This document shows, piece after piece, positions 25,818 through 35,568 of a DNA stretch of 64,000 nt. The notes below the pieces were generated by a model, which was given only the letters and a program-made list of their open reading frames with translations, searched no databases and was not told the DNA's origin. Source of the stretch: Shinella zoogloeoides (GTDB lineage: Bacteria; Pseudomonadota; Alphaproteobacteria; Rhizobiales; Rhizobiaceae); NCBI RefSeq assembly GCF_030733845.1, contig NZ_CP132311.1, forward strand, positions 3,900,869 to 3,964,868. The letters are read 5' to 3'. Position numbers and translations under genes: made by a program. Within the stretch, counting starts at the first letter, position 1. Each line of letters starts with the position of its first letter.

Positions 25818-27107
25818 TCAGGCCTTGCGGCCCATCGCGCAGAAGAAGAAACCGTCCGTATCGGTCGAGGCCGGCGTCAGCGTGACGGTCCTGCCGTCGC
25901 GGGACCAGGGCTGCGGCTCGCCGGCGCCGAAGAGCTTCTGCCAGGTGTCGGCGGCCGACAGGATCTCGAATTCCGGATTGTTCTTGCAGAAGCCGTGTAC
26001 CTGTTCCTCGTTCTCCTGCGGCAGGATCGAACAGGTGACGTAGAGCAGGAAGCCGCCGGGGCGCACGAAGGCGCTGGCATTGGCAAGCGCCTCCTGCTGC
26101 TGCACCAGGCGCTCTTCGAGGTTCTTCTCGGTGAGGCGCCATTTGGTGTCCGGCCGCCGGCGCCAGGTGCCGGTGCCGGTGCAGGGCGCATCGACCAGCA
26201 CGCGGTCGAAGCGGGCCTTCAGCGGCGAGAGGCTGGAAATGTCCTCGTGGACCTGGACATTGCGGGTGCCGGCGCGCTTCAGCCGCTCGATGATCGGGGC
26301 GAGGCGCTTGCGGTCGGTGTCGTAGGCATGCACCTGGCCCTTGTTGTTCATCGCGGCCGCCATGGCGAGCGTCTTGCCGCCGCCGCCTGCGCAGAAGTCG
26401 AGCACCTGCTCGCCCTCTTGAGGCGCGACGAGGTCGGCGACGATCTGAGAGCCTTCGTCCTGCACCTCGAACCAGCCCTTCTGGAAGGCGAGGTCGGCGG
26501 TGACGTTGGGCAGACGCGCCGGGCCTTCGCCGGCCGGAATGCGGATGCCCTGGCGGGCGATGGCCGAGGCGACCGCCGCGTTGCGCTCGAGCGCTTTCAG
26601 CACCTTGTCACGGCCCGCCTTGAGGGTGTTCGCGCGCAGGTCCAGCGTCGGCCGGCCGGCGAGCGCCTTGGCCTCGGCCAGCCAGTCGCCGGAGAAATTC
26701 GTCTCGAAGGAAGGCTGGATCCATTCGGGGATGTCGCCCTGCACATGCGGCGCGGCTTCATCGAGCGCGCGGGCGCGAAAGGCGGCCAGCTTTTCGTCGG
26801 AAAGCGGCTCGGGGGCAAAGCGGTCGCCGTCGAATTCGCCGGCAAGCGTTTCCGGTGCAAGACCCCACTGGCGCAGCAGCACCGCATAGCCGAGGGCCGT
26901 GGGGCTGTCGTCGTCCATCAGGAAGGCGTGCGACAGTTTCATGCGCAGCGCGTCGTATACGATATTGCCGATCGCGGCGCGGTCGCCGGAACCGGCGAAC
27001 CGATGGGAGAGGCCCCAGTCCTTGAGCGCATCGGCGACGGGACGCCGCCGGGTCTCGATATCGGTCAGAACCTCGATGGCTCCCGAGAGCCGCCCACCCA
27101 ATCGCAT
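25818..27107 (-). CDS. rsmB: RsmB/NOP-family rRNA cytosine-5 methyltransferase
   Basis: A 429-residue SAM-dependent RNA methyltransferase. An N-terminal NusB-like region is followed by a Rossmann domain with VLDFCAGGGGKTLAMAA (SAM motif I), VDAPCTGTGTWRR (motif IV Pro-Cys) and the catalytic-Cys strand VTCSILPQEN. It should make m5C in 16S rRNA or another RNA. The ATG at 27107 is chosen because homologous sequence begins there. The name RsmB is by family; alphaproteobacteria carry more than one NOP-type enzyme. Confidence 0.85.
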   Translation of the reverse strand: MRLGGRLSGAIEVLTDIETRRRPVADALKDWGLSHRFAGSGDRAAIGNIVYDALRMKLSHAFLMDDDSPTALGYAVLLRQWGLAPETLAGEFDGDRFAPEPLSDEKLAAFRARALDEAAPHVQGDIPEWIQPSFETNFSGDWLAEAKALAGRPTLDLRANTLKAGRDKVLKALERNAAVASAIARQGIRIPAGEGPARLPNVTADLAFQKGWFEVQDEGSQIVADLVAPQEGEQVLDFCAGGGGKTLAMAAAMNNKGQVHAYDTDRKRLAPIIERLKRAGTRNVQVHEDISSLSPLKARFDRVLVDAPCTGTGTWRRRPDTKWRLTEKNLEERLVQQQEALANASAFVRPGGFLLYVTCSILPQENEEQVHGFCKNNPEFEILSAADTWQKLFGAGEPQPWSRDGRTVTLTPASTDTDGFFFCAMGRKA

Positions 27108-27186
27108 CCGTTTACTCCGTTTTGCGTCGTGGTAGCGGCGGAATGCGGGAAGAGCAAGCCGGAAGCCGCAGATTCGCGGTCTGAGG

Positions 27187-27549
27187 TCAGCCGATGACTT
27201 CGTAGCAGATCTTGGCGTGGCCGGAGCGGACCATGCCGATGTTCGACGCGGCGGCCTTCGAAAGGTCGAGCACGCGGCCGCGGATGAACGGGCCACGATC
27301 GTTGATGCGCACCACCACGCTCTTGCCGTTTTTCGCGTTGGTCACCTTCACCTTGGTGCCGAAGCGCAAACTCCGGTGGGCGGCGGTCATGAGGTTCGGA
27401 TTCATGCGCTCGCCGGACGCCGTGCGCGAATGCAGCGCATACCACGAGGCGCGGCCGCAGCCGGCGGCCTGGGCATCAGAGAATGTAACGAAGGTGGAGG
27501 AGGCGGTGACGAGAGAAGCAAGCACGAGGCTGGAGAGCTTGAGCATCAT
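27187..27549 (-). CDS. rlpA: RlpA-like septal ring lytic transglycosylase family protein
   Basis: A 120-residue exported protein with a signal peptide (residues about 1-28, DAQA cleavage) and a double-psi beta-barrel domain with [31 protein letters not shown] and [15 protein letters not shown]. RlpA proteins cut denuded glycan strands at the septum. It lacks the C-terminal SPOR domain of classical RlpA, so it is a short variant. The tandem ATGs at 27549/27546 follow GGAAGG by about 11 bp. Confidence 0.85.
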   Translation of the reverse strand: MMLKLSSLVLASLVTASSTFVTFSDAQAAGCGRASWYALHSRTASGERMNPNLMTAAHRSLRFGTKVKVTNAKNGKSVVVRINDRGPFIRGRVLDLSKAAASNIGMVRSGHAKICYEVIG

Positions 27550-27909
27550 GTATCGGATGACCTTCCGGGAACGCAGTGAATTTCCGCTGTATGGTCGCCC
27601 TATGAGGAAGCAAAAATGGCGAAAACGTGCCTCAACCGGCCGCAATTGCTGGCGAGGTGGCGCCGGATATACAGTCCATCGCCAACGATGGATTTTTAAT
27701 CTTCGTTAATGAGGCCGAAAAGAATCTTCCGAATCAGTGACTAAACTGGATCGACTTGGAAGTTGGAATGCGCGTGCGGCAATCGTGCAAATTTTCGGAA
27801 AAAACTTTTAATATTAGCAATTGCTGCGCAGGAATTCGGCGGCAAAAATGAGGCAGATAAATTTCAGGTTGTATAAAATCGCAAAAGTAGAATTTGCGGA
27901 CCCACTCCC
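27550..27909. promoter_or_regulatory. 360-bp intergenic region upstream of rlpA
   Basis: No convincing gene is present. The region is AT-rich relative to its surroundings. It contains TTAA, 6 nt, TTAA at 27696-27709 (close to, but one base short of, the CtrA TTAA-N7-TTAA box) and two GANTC sites (GAATC at 27722-27726 and 27731-27735). These could link rlpA to cell-cycle control. The part near 27800-27900 shows no clear structure. Confidence 0.35.
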
Positions 27910-28785
27910 TCAACCCCTCCAGCGCCCGGACGAGTACAACTCGGCGAGCGACTGGTGGTAATTCGGGAAGCGGAATTCAAAGCCCGCAGCCTTCAGTTTC
28001 GCGTTCGAGACGCGCTTGTTCTCACCATAGAAAGACCGGGCCATGGGGGAAAGTTCCGCCGTTTCGAAAGAAATGTCCGGCGGGATCGGCAGGCCCATCA
28101 GCCGCGCGGCCTCCGCTACCACGTCCTGCGGCGGGCCGGGCTCGTCGTCGGTGATGTTCCACACGCCGCCGAGATGCCTGTCGGCGAGGAAGAGGGCCGA
28201 GCGGCCGATGTCTTCGACGCGGATGCGGTTGAATACCTGGTCCTTCTTGATGAGGCGGCGGGCGGTGCCCTCTTCCATGTTGCGCAACGCGTTGCGGCCC
28301 GGCCCATAGATGCCGGCAAGGCGCAACACCGCGACGGGCAGGCCGGATGCCGTGCCGAAGGCGAGCCAGTGGTTCTCCGCCTCGACCCGCTCGACGGAGC
28401 GGGCGGAAACGGGGTTCATCACGGTCTCCTCGTCCACCCAGCCGCCCTTGTGATCGCCATAGACGCCGACGGTGGACAGATAGCCCGCCCATTCGAGCCT
28501 CGGCATCAGGGAAGCGAGCGCGGGCGCTCCGGGGCGGAACAGCGGATCACCGTCCTTGCCGGGTGCGATCGACTGCACGACATGGGTGGCGCGCGCCATG
28601 TCGGCGGCAAGAGCGTCCGAAACCGCGCCGCCATCGTAGAGGATCGGCTCGATCCCGAGCTGGCGAAGGCTTTCGGCCTTGTCGGCGGAACGGGTCGTGC
28701 CGGAGACGGAAAAGCCGGCCTGCCGGAAAACGTCGCCTATGGCCTTGCCGGAAAAGCCGGCGCCGAGGATCAGGAGGTGTTTCAT
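27910..28785 (-). CDS. Extended SDR-type NAD(P)-dependent epimerase/oxidoreductase
   Basis: A 291-residue Rossmann protein beginning with [14 protein letters not shown] (dinucleotide-binding glycine pattern GxGxxG). [14 protein letters not shown] supplies the SDR-like Ser/Tyr region, but the usual YxxxK is not clear, so catalysis may differ from sugar epimerases. [12 protein letters not shown] is typical of NAD-dependent epimerase/dehydratase proteins. Its start overlaps the queG stop by 4 bp, placing it in a GST-queG-SDR operon. Substrate unknown. Confidence 0.8.
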   Translation of the reverse strand: MKHLLILGAGFSGKAIGDVFRQAGFSVSGTTRSADKAESLRQLGIEPILYDGGAVSDALAADMARATHVVQSIAPGKDGDPLFRPGAPALASLMPRLEWAGYLSTVGVYGDHKGGWVDEETVMNPVSARSVERVEAENHWLAFGTASGLPVAVLRLAGIYGPGRNALRNMEEGTARRLIKKDQVFNRIRVEDIGRSALFLADRHLGGVWNITDDEPGPPQDVVAEAARLMGLPIPPDISFETAELSPMARSFYGENKRVSNAKLKAAGFEFRFPNYHQSLAELYSSGRWRG

Positions 28786-29927
28786 CGTGCGTCCGCCTTC
28801 GCTCTTTCGTATTCCGCGCGCACGTCGTCGTCCGCGTCCTCCACCCTTCCTGCCGCAAATCTCTCGAATTCGCCAGCGTCCATCAGGCGGGAGAGCGCCC
28901 ATGCGGCCATGCCGCGCACCACGGGCGCGGCATCGTCGGCAAGGCGGGTGCAGTGCTCGATCAGGCCGCGTTCGCCGGAATTGCCTGCGGCGATCAGGAC
29001 GTTGCGCACGAAACGGTCCCGGCCGATGCGCTTGACGGGCGAGCCGGAAAAATGGGTGCGGAAGCCGGGATCGTCGAGCGTCAGGAGATCGGCGATGGCG
29101 GGAGCTTTCAGTTCTTCGCGCGCCACCAGTTTCATCTCGGAGGCCGCGGCGGCGAACTTGTTCCAGGGACAAGCGGCGAGGCAATCGTCGCAGCCGTAGA
29201 TGCGGTTGCCGATCCTCGGGCGCAGGGCCGGATCGATCGTGCCCTTGTGCTCGATGGTGAGATAGGAGATGCAGCGCCGCGCATCGAGCTTGTAGGGCGC
29301 GGGGAAGGCGTCCGTCGGACAGGAATCGAGGCACGCCCTGCACGAGCCGCAATGGTCGCGCTCCGGCTCGTCGCGCAAGAGATCGGCGGTGGTGAAGAGG
29401 CTGCCGAGGAAGAGCCAGGAGCCATGCGTGCGGCTGACGAGGTTGGTGTGCTTGCCCTGCCAGCCGAGGCCGGCCGCCGCCGCCAGCGGCTTTTCCATCA
29501 CCGGCGCCGTATCGACGAAGACCTTGACGTCGGCCCCGCCACGCGCGGCAAAGCGCGTCGCCACTTCCTTGAGCTTGCCCTTGATGATGTCGTGATAGTC
29601 GCGGTTCTGCGCGTAGACGGAGATCGCCGCGCGGTCCGGCGTTTCGAGCACGGCGCGCGGATCGTGCTCAGGGCCGTAGTTCATGCCGAACAGCACGACG
29701 GAGCGCACCTCGCTCCACAGCACGCGCGGATCGGCCCGGCGCGCCTCGGTTTCGGCCATCCAGTCCATGGTGCCGTGATAGCCGGCGGCAAGGAAATCCG
29801 TGAGGCGCGCCGGCGCCTCGGGAATGGAGTCGGGGCCGGTGATGCGACAGAGGTCGAACCCCTTGTCCGCCGCTTCCGCCTTGACGAAATCGGTCAGGCG
29901 GCGGCGTTGCCTCTCCTCGCCCGACAT
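28782..29927 (-). CDS. queG: Epoxyqueuosine reductase
   Basis: A 381-residue iron-sulphur, cobalamin-dependent reductase doing the last step of queuosine synthesis in tRNA. Two 4Fe-4S clusters are visible: [12 protein letters not shown] and [13 protein letters not shown]. The N-terminal part has [12 protein letters not shown] and the catalytic-region [16 protein letters not shown]-like tail ([20 protein letters not shown]) ends the protein. Length is typical. It is cotranscribed with the SDR gene (4-bp overlap) and the GST gene (7-bp gap). Confidence 0.93.
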   Translation of the reverse strand: MSGEERQRRRLTDFVKAEAADKGFDLCRITGPDSIPEAPARLTDFLAAGYHGTMDWMAETEARRADPRVLWSEVRSVVLFGMNYGPEHDPRAVLETPDRAAISVYAQNRDYHDIIKGKLKEVATRFAARGGADVKVFVDTAPVMEKPLAAAAGLGWQGKHTNLVSRTHGSWLFLGSLFTTADLLRDEPERDHCGSCRACLDSCPTDAFPAPYKLDARRCISYLTIEHKGTIDPALRPRIGNRIYGCDDCLAACPWNKFAAAASEMKLVAREELKAPAIADLLTLDDPGFRTHFSGSPVKRIGRDRFVRNVLIAAGNSGERGLIEHCTRLADDAAPVVRGMAAWALSRLMDAGEFERFAAGRVEDADDDVRAEYERAKADAR

Positions 29928-29934
29928 GGCGTCC

Positions 29935-30627
29935 TCAGAAGTCCAGGTCCGCGTAGTGCGAGACGGGGGTGACGCCGCGCACGCGCTCGGCCAGCAGCGG
30001 ACGGAAGGACGGGCGGGATTTCAGCCGCTGGTACCATTCCTTGGCCTGCGGCGCATCGGCCCAGTTGATCTCGCCCATATAGTCGAGCACCGAAATGGCG
30101 GCCGCGGCGGCAAGGTCGGCATAGCTCAGCCGGTCGCCGGCAAGATAGGTGCGCGAGCCGGCAAGCCAGGACAGATACTTCATGTGCTGGCGGATATTGG
30201 CGCGCGAATTGCGCAGGATCTTGCTGTCCGGCGGCCCGCCGCCCTGGTCGGGCGTCATCTGCAGCTTGAAAATGCGCTCGCGCACCAGGGGACGCGTGAC
30301 GTCCTGCTCCATCTTCTGCATGAACCATTCCGTGAGGCGGCGGATTTCCGCGCGCTGGAACGGGTCCTCGGCGAGGAGACGGCGGTCGCGCTTGAGGACG
30401 CCGTGCGTCTCGTCGAGATATTCCGAGATAATGCTCGCGCCACAGAGCGCCCGCATGCTGTCATCGACATAGACGGGCAGCGTGCCGGCCGGGTTGAGAG
30501 CGAGAAAATCGCGGCGGTTTTCCCAAGGCTGCTCGTCGGCAAGTTCCGTCTGGAAGCCGTATTCCGCCAGGATGAGGCGGACGAAGCGGGAGGCCGAAGA
30601 CATCGGGTGTTGATAGAGTGTGGGCAT
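29935..30627 (-). CDS. Glutathione S-transferase family protein
   Basis: A 230-residue GST-fold protein. The thioredoxin-like N-terminal domain shows [17 protein letters not shown] with a Ser in the active-site region and [12 protein letters not shown] containing the conserved cis-Pro. The alpha-helical C-terminal domain contains [16 protein letters not shown], a normal GST helix-6 N-cap motif. Substrate cannot be inferred. First gene of the GST-queG-SDR operon; divergent from uppP. Confidence 0.9.
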   Translation of the reverse strand: MPTLYQHPMSSASRFVRLILAEYGFQTELADEQPWENRRDFLALNPAGTLPVYVDDSMRALCGASIISEYLDETHGVLKRDRRLLAEDPFQRAEIRRLTEWFMQKMEQDVTRPLVRERIFKLQMTPDQGGGPPDSKILRNSRANIRQHMKYLSWLAGSRTYLAGDRLSYADLAAAAAISVLDYMGEINWADAPQAKEWYQRLKSRPSFRPLLAERVRGVTPVSHYADLDF

Positions 30628-30816
30628 GAACGCTGCTTTTACTCGTCTTGCGGAAGGGGCTTTGCCGGGCCGACCGCCTCATGCGGAACTGATTTGGCGA
30701 CGGCTGATTTGACGAACCTATAGAAATTTGGTGGTACAAACACAAGCGAATCGGGCTTTTTGCCGAATATCCGCTTCAGCATTGCGCCTTTCCTTCCGTT
30801 TTCCCAAGGAACTTTC

Positions 30817-31623
30817 ATGGCAGACCAGTCCATCGTCAGCGCCCTCATCCTCGGTCTCATCGAGGGCCTGACAGAATTCATCCCGGTATCCTCCACCGGT
30901 CATATCCTGCTGGCCGGGCACTTTCTCGGCTTCAAGTCGCCGGGCAACACCTTCGCCGTCCTGATCCAGCTCGGCGCGATTCTCGCGATCCTCTCGGTCT
31001 ATACCGCAAAGCTGTTGCGCATCGCCTTCGCGCTGCCCACGAGCCCCGAGGCACGGCGCTTCGTCATCAGCGTGCTTGTCGCCTTCCTGCCGGCTGCCGT
31101 CATCGGCGCGCTGGCGCATGATTTCATCAAGTCCGTGCTCTTCGAAACGCCGATGCTGATCTGCGTCGTGCTGATCGTCGGCGGCATCATTCTCTACGTG
31201 ATCGACCAGCTTCCGCTGAAGCCGCGTTATACGGACGCGATGCAGTATCCGCCGTCGCTCGCCTTCAAGATCGGCCTGTGCCAGTGCCTCGCGATGATCC
31301 CCGGCACATCGCGTTCCGGCGCGACGATCGCCGGCGCCCTGCTGATGGGCACGGACAAGCGCTCGGCGGCGGAATTCTCGTTCTTCCTCGCAATGCCCAC
31401 CATGGTCGGCGCCTTCGCGCTCGATCTCTACAAGAACCGCGATGCGCTCTCGTCGGACGACCTGCTCGTCATCGGCGTCGGCTTTGCCGCCGCCTTCGTC
31501 GCCGGGCTCTTCGTCGTGCGCAAGCTGCTCGACTTCGTGTCGCGCCGCGGCTTCACGCTCTTCGCCATCTGGCGGATCGTCGTCGGCACGCTGGGCCTGA
31601 TCGCCCTGTTGGTCTGGGGATGA
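30817..31623 (+). CDS. uppP: Undecaprenyl-diphosphate phosphatase
   Basis: A 268-residue polytopic membrane enzyme (BacA/UppP) that recycles the C55 lipid carrier for cell-wall synthesis and gives bacitracin tolerance. [14 protein letters not shown] (about residues 16-29) and [10 protein letters not shown] (about 167-176) are the two active-site motifs. Multiple hydrophobic helices cover the rest. AAGGA lies 6 bp before the ATG; upstream in-frame codons lack such a site. Confidence 0.96.
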   Translation: MADQSIVSALILGLIEGLTEFIPVSSTGHILLAGHFLGFKSPGNTFAVLIQLGAILAILSVYTAKLLRIAFALPTSPEARRFVISVLVAFLPAAVIGALAHDFIKSVLFETPMLICVVLIVGGIILYVIDQLPLKPRYTDAMQYPPSLAFKIGLCQCLAMIPGTSRSGATIAGALLMGTDKRSAAEFSFFLAMPTMVGAFALDLYKNRDALSSDDLLVIGVGFAAAFVAGLFVVRKLLDFVSRRGFTLFAIWRIVVGTLGLIALLVWG

Positions 31624-31662
31624 AAGACCGGCTTCGGCCGGCCTCTTCAGGCTGGCGGAGGC

Positions 31663-31812
31663 TTACTTGACCGAGGCGGTCGTGCAGGGATCGACGCCAT
31701 AGGCCGGCGAGCAGCCGGGCTTGCCGGCGGAAACGGTCGAGGGCGCGACAAAGGACCCGGCCACGATGATCAGAGCCGAAAATCCGAAGAAGATTGCAAT
31801 TGCCTTGCCCAT
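31663..31812 (-). CDS. Small exported protein, 49 residues, unknown function
   Basis: A short frame not usually detected: a Lys at position 3, a hydrophobic stretch (residues about 5-24) and a VSA-type cleavage site, then a 21-residue mature peptide with two cysteines (GCSPAY... DPCTT). This composition fits a small periplasmic peptide with a possible disulfide. A weak AGAGG lies about 14 bp before the ATG. I do not recognise a family. It is convergent with uppP. Confidence 0.5.
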   Translation of the reverse strand: MGKAIAIFFGFSALIIVAGSFVAPSTVSAGKPGCSPAYGVDPCTTASVK

Positions 31813-32001
31813 TTGCGCCGAAAGCCTCTCAAAGTGCTGAAATGCGCCGCTGCATGACCCTCACGCAGTACGCGGCGCGGGCGGTGTTTATTCGCTGCTC
31901 CAGCGACAATCAATATCGCGTCATGCTGAATCGCGCGTAAATGCCGCAACGCTTTTTTTAACCGCTGCATAAGTGCAACAGCACGCTCAAAGCGCTTTCG
32001 G

Positions 32002-32043
32002 AAAAACGAAGCGGCCACCGAGGGGATTGCCCCTGCGGCGGCC
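32002..32043 (-). terminator. Terminator of the NDUFA9-like gene
   Basis: An imperfect stem (GGCC.CCG..GGG with CCC...CGG.GGCC, 32013-32043) lies just after the stop. Reading the minus strand, the stem is followed by GCTTCGTTTTTCC. This is a plausible rho-independent terminator. Confidence 0.6.
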
Positions 32044-32064
32044 GGTTTCATGGAGAATGGATGC

Positions 32065-33045
32065 TCAGGCCGTGCGGTCGATCTTGGTGAACTGGCCCTG
32101 CTGGCGGTAGCGCACGAGATAGCTCGGCAGGATCACCTCTGCCAGGACCGGCTCGATGCCGATGGCCTCCAGCGTGCGGCCTTCGCTGCGGGCGGCGTCC
32201 GAGACGATATTGTCCGAGCGCAGCAGCGTGACTTGGTCGGAGGTCAGCGGCGGCGTGATGAAGGGCACCAGAGAGGCGATGGAGCCGATCAGCGAGGCGA
32301 TGCCGAAAGGCAGCGAGACGAGCGGCTTCTTGCGGTCGACCACGCGCAGCATCAATTCGAGACACTGGCGGAAGGTCAGCACTTCAGGGCCGCCGAGCTC
32401 GTAGATGCGGCCGCGCTCTATCGAGCCGTCCACCGAGCGGGCGACCGCTTCGGCGACGTCGGCGACATAGACCGGCTGGAACCTGGTGTTGCCGCCGCCG
32501 ATGAGCGGCAGCGCCGGCGCATAGCGCGCCATGGTGGCGAACTTGTTGAAGAAGCCGTCTTCCGGGCCGAAGACGATGGAGGGTCGCAGGATGACGGCAT
32601 CCGGCAGGGTGCGCAGCACCGCCGCTTCGCCGCGGCCCTTGGTGCGGGCATAGGCGGAGGCGGACTTCTCGTCGGCGCCGATCGCGGAAATATGGGTGAG
32701 CTTGGCACCGACGGCGCGGGCGGCCTCGGCAACGGCGCGGGCGCCGAAATCCTGGACGGCGTCGAAGGTGTTGCGGCCGCTCTCGAAAAGCACGCCGACA
32801 CAGTTGATGACGTGGTCGGAGCCCTCGACGGCGCGGTCGACGGACTGGCGATAGCGCAGGTTCGCCTGGACGCAGGAGATCTGGCCGACGCCGCCGATCG
32901 GCTGCAGGAAGCCGGCAAGATCCGGGCGGCGCACGGCGACGCGGATGCGGTAGCCGCGGCGCGCCAGCGCGCGCACCACATGACGCCCGACGAAGCCCGA
33001 GCCGCCGAAGACGGTGACGAGCGGCGGAAGGTTGGACAAGGTCAT
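32065..33045 (-). CDS. Complex I NDUFA9-family extended SDR protein
   Basis: A 326-residue atypical SDR. FGGSGFVGRHVVRAL is the NAD(P)-binding motif; HISAIGADEKSASAYARTKG supplies the Ser/Tyr-xxx-Lys-like region, and RPSIVFGPEDGFFNKF follows. This pattern matches the alphaproteobacterial relatives of the mitochondrial complex I subunit NDUFA9. The start at 33045 is preferred to an upstream in-frame codon because AGGAG lies 7 bp before it. Probably monocistronic. Confidence 0.88.
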   Translation of the reverse strand: MTLSNLPPLVTVFGGSGFVGRHVVRALARRGYRIRVAVRRPDLAGFLQPIGGVGQISCVQANLRYRQSVDRAVEGSDHVINCVGVLFESGRNTFDAVQDFGARAVAEAARAVGAKLTHISAIGADEKSASAYARTKGRGEAAVLRTLPDAVILRPSIVFGPEDGFFNKFATMARYAPALPLIGGGNTRFQPVYVADVAEAVARSVDGSIERGRIYELGGPEVLTFRQCLELMLRVVDRKKPLVSLPFGIASLIGSIASLVPFITPPLTSDQVTLLRSDNIVSDAARSEGRTLEAIGIEPVLAEVILPSYLVRYRQQGQFTKIDRTA

Positions 33046-33164
33046 GTGGCTGCTCCTGGACAATAGGAAGGGTAGGTGAGGCCTACATAGCCCAAACCGT
33101 CCGCGAGGTGAAGCGCGGCGAAGCGTCTCTGTTGCCGGATTTGCAAGCGCTTGCGGCGCTCTCT

Positions 33165-33452
33165 TCAGAGCCCCTCGACGACCACCATTTCCGCGTCCGC
33201 CACTTCCTGGCGTATGGCGGCGGCGATCTGGTATTCCGGCGAGTTGTAGCAGTCGACGGCCGCGGCCAATGAGGGGAACTCGATGATCACGTTGCGGGCG
33301 CGCACGCGGCCTTCCAGTCGTTCGAAAGCGCCCCCGCGGGCGATGAACTTCGCGCCGTATTTCTCGAAGGCCGGCTTGGCGGCGGCGACATAGTCCTTGT
33401 AGCGCTCGGCGTCGCGCACGTCGACCTGTGCAATCCAGTAGCCCTTCGGCAT
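33165..33452 (-). CDS. DUF1330 family protein
   Basis: A 95-residue dimeric alpha/beta-barrel-like protein. GYWIAQVDVRDAERYKDY and a C-terminal YQIAAAIRQEVADAEMVVVEG match DUF1330. The family has no firm biochemical role. It lies 10 bp after pyrF on the same strand, so it is probably cotranscribed. GGGAGAGAGAC precedes the ATG. Confidence 0.88.
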   Translation of the reverse strand: MPKGYWIAQVDVRDAERYKDYVAAAKPAFEKYGAKFIARGGAFERLEGRVRARNVIIEFPSLAAAVDCYNSPEYQIAAAIRQEVADAEMVVVEGL

Positions 33453-33462
33453 GTCTCTCTCC

Positions 33463-34161
33463 CTATGCTGTGAGTGCGCCGTCCATTTCGGCGAGGATCG
33501 CGCGGGTGGCGGCCAGCGGATCGGCGGCCTTGACGATCGGGCGGGCGACGACGAGGTGGCTGGAGCCGGCCTTCAGCGCATCGGCCGGCGTCATCACGCG
33601 CTTCTGGTCGCCGAGTTCCGCGCCGGCCGGGCGGATGCCAGGGGTGACGATCGCCATGTCGGGGCCGACGATCTTGCGCACGGCGCTCGCCTCTTCGGCG
33701 GAGCAGACGACGCCGCCCATGCTGGCGATGCGCGCCTGTTCGGCACGGCGCAGCACGAGCGTATGCGGATCGTATTCGTAGCCGGCGTCGATGACGTCCT
33801 TTGCGTCCATGGAAGTGAGCACCGTGACGCCGAGGAGGCAGAGGTCGGAGCCCTTTGCGGCCGAAACGGCGGCGGCCATCGCCTTCGGATAGGCGTGCAG
33901 GGTGAGCATGGACATGCCCATCTTGACGATGTTCTCGACGCCCTTGGCCACCGTGTTGTCGATGTCGAGCAGCTTCATGTCGAGAAAGACCTTCTTGCCG
34001 TCCTTGGCAAGGTCACGGGCAAATTCCAGGCCGCCGGCGAAGACGAGCTGATAGCCGATCTTGTAGAAGAGGGCGGTGCTACCGAGCGTCCGGACCACCT
34101 TTTCCGCCTCCGCGATGGTGGGTACATCGAGGCCAACGATCAGGCGGTCGCGCGCGGACAT
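33463..34161 (-). CDS. pyrF: Orotidine 5'-phosphate decarboxylase
   Basis: A 232-residue TIM-barrel enzyme that makes UMP from [13 protein letters not shown] at the start and the catalytic [16 protein letters not shown] (Asp-x-Lys-xx-Asp) are diagnostic; TPGIRPAG near the end binds phosphate. Length is standard. It starts 1 bp after the upstream histidine phosphatase gene and is followed by DUF1330, forming a compact operon pmtA?-phosphatase-pyrF-DUF1330. Confidence 0.95.
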   Translation of the reverse strand: MSARDRLIVGLDVPTIAEAEKVVRTLGSTALFYKIGYQLVFAGGLEFARDLAKDGKKVFLDMKLLDIDNTVAKGVENIVKMGMSMLTLHAYPKAMAAAVSAAKGSDLCLLGVTVLTSMDAKDVIDAGYEYDPHTLVLRRAEQARIASMGGVVCSAEEASAVRKIVGPDMAIVTPGIRPAGAELGDQKRVMTPADALKAGSSHLVVARPIVKAADPLAATRAILAEMDGALTA

Positions 34162-34162
34162 G

Positions 34163-34744
34163 TCACATCCCCTTCCAAGATTCCATTGGCGTCCAGTCGC
34201 ATGTGACGGCGCGGTCCGCAAGACGGAAAGCGAAAAGATTGCCGCCGCCCGGCGGCTGGTCGCCGTCGCGCTTGATCGGCGTTCCCTTGAGGTGGCATTT
34301 CAGCAGCGTGCCGACGCCGCCATGGCCGACGAAAGCGACGGGAATGGCCGGGTCATGGCCTGTGAGCGCCCGCTCGACGGCCGAGACGATACGCGCCTGC
34401 GCGTCCACCGCGCGCTCCCAGCCGTGAAAGCTCTCCTCGGGATGGGCGAAGAACCAGTCGGCCGCCTTCTCGAAGGCGTCCGGCGGCAGGAAGCCGGTGG
34501 CGGAACGGTCGTTTTCGCCCATGGCATGGTCGGTCTCGACCGGGCGGCGGCCGGCGGAAACGATATCCGCCGTCTCGATCGCCTTGCGTTCGGTGCTCGC
34601 GACGAAGCGGCCGATCCCGCCGGCCCACTCCGCCGCTGCCGCAAGCAGGGCGCGCTCCCGCCCGCGCTCCGAAAGGCCCCAATCGGGCACCGGCACGGCC
34701 GGATCGATCAGGACCTGCGGATGGGTGATGTAGAGTGCGAACAT
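34163..34744 (-). CDS. Histidine phosphatase superfamily protein with altered RHG motif
   Basis: A 193-residue branch-1 histidine phosphatase-like protein. The N-terminal motif, normally RHG, reads THP in ALYITHPQV, keeping the phospho-accepting His8 but losing the preceding Arg. Later core residues remain: Arg53 in [13 protein letters not shown], a central Glu, and the second His in [11 protein letters not shown] (about residue 139). Activity may be reduced or specificity changed. It lies between pmtA and pyrF with gaps of 9 and 1 bp. Confidence 0.83.
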   Translation of the reverse strand: MFALYITHPQVLIDPAVPVPDWGLSERGRERALLAAAAEWAGGIGRFVASTERKAIETADIVSAGRRPVETDHAMGENDRSATGFLPPDAFEKAADWFFAHPEESFHGWERAVDAQARIVSAVERALTGHDPAIPVAFVGHGGVGTLLKCHLKGTPIKRDGDQPPGGGNLFAFRLADRAVTCDWTPMESWKGM

Positions 34745-34753
34745 CGCCGCTCC

Positions 34754-35356
34754 TCAATGGGTGCGGCGGTAGGTCCATAGCTGCGCCGGCGGGATGTTGC
34801 GCACGACAAAGTCGAGATGCGTGATCTGGTAGCGGTCGGGCATGGCGACGACGGGCGAAAGCGGCCCGTAGGAGATCTGCACGACGGGGCGGCCGGCGGG
34901 GATGCGGGAGAGAAGATCCTCGATCAGCGACACGCGCTTGTGCATCGGGAAGTTCAGCAGCGGCACGGCGGAGATGACGCTGTCGAAGGTCGCGTCGCGC
35001 AGATCGCCGAGGGCCCTGTCGAGGTCGAAGGCATCGCCGTTGATGAAATTGACGCCGTGGAAGCGCTCGACGAGATGATTGTAGAAATCCGTGGAGAACT
35101 CGACCGAGGTGAGTTTTTCCGGGGCAAGGCCGGTTCCGAGGATCGCCTTGGTGATGACGCCGGTGCCGGGGCCGAGTTCGAGAACCGGCAGGCCGGAGGT
35201 GGAATCGATGACGCTCGCCATGCGGCGCGCGGTGACCGAGGAGGTGGGAATGATCGAGCCGACGGCCCTCGTATTGCTCATCCAGCCCTTGAAGAAGCGG
35301 ATTTCGTCGTCGAACTTCTTGCCCAGCCGTTCCTTCACCTTCACGCGCAACGTCAT
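34754..35356 (-). CDS. pmtA: Rhizobial-type phospholipid N-methyltransferase
   Basis: A 200-residue SAM-dependent methyltransferase. The N-terminal amphipathic RVKERLGKKFDDEIRFF helix and GWMSNTRAVGSIIPTS match Sinorhizobium/Agrobacterium-type PmtA, and LELGPGTGV is SAM motif I. PmtA methylates phosphatidylethanolamine toward phosphatidylcholine at the inner membrane. The ATG at 35356 is chosen for the GGGGGA 5 bp upstream; in-frame ATGs at 35371 and 35401 are alternatives. Close relatives with other lipid substrates, or the ksgA-like fold, cannot be fully excluded. Confidence 0.8.
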   Translation of the reverse strand: MTLRVKVKERLGKKFDDEIRFFKGWMSNTRAVGSIIPTSSVTARRMASVIDSTSGLPVLELGPGTGVITKAILGTGLAPEKLTSVEFSTDFYNHLVERFHGVNFINGDAFDLDRALGDLRDATFDSVISAVPLLNFPMHKRVSLIEDLLSRIPAGRPVVQISYGPLSPVVAMPDRYQITHLDFVVRNIPPAQLWTYRRTH

Positions 35357-35507
35357 GCCATCCCCCTTCATGGTCGCATATTGGCCGGCGGCGGGTTTCA
35401 TGCCCTCCGCGTTGTTCGGCCGTCAGCGCATATGTGACGCGGTTTGCGTCAAAAACAAGTCTGATTGCGCCGCCGCCTGCAAGTTTCTCGGGCGGCTCCG
35501 CTGCTTA

Positions 35508-35534
35508 CAAAAAACCCGCCGGCGGCCGGCGGGT
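35508..35534 (-). terminator. Rho-independent terminator of dnaN
   Basis: ACCCGCCGG (35514-35522) pairs perfectly with CCGGCGGGT (35526-35534) around a 3-nt loop. On the minus strand it is followed by six T residues. It lies 35 bp after the dnaN stop. Confidence 0.88.
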
Positions 35535-35568
35535 TCCAGAACGGTTTCCCGATGCCGGCAGGCTGGGT

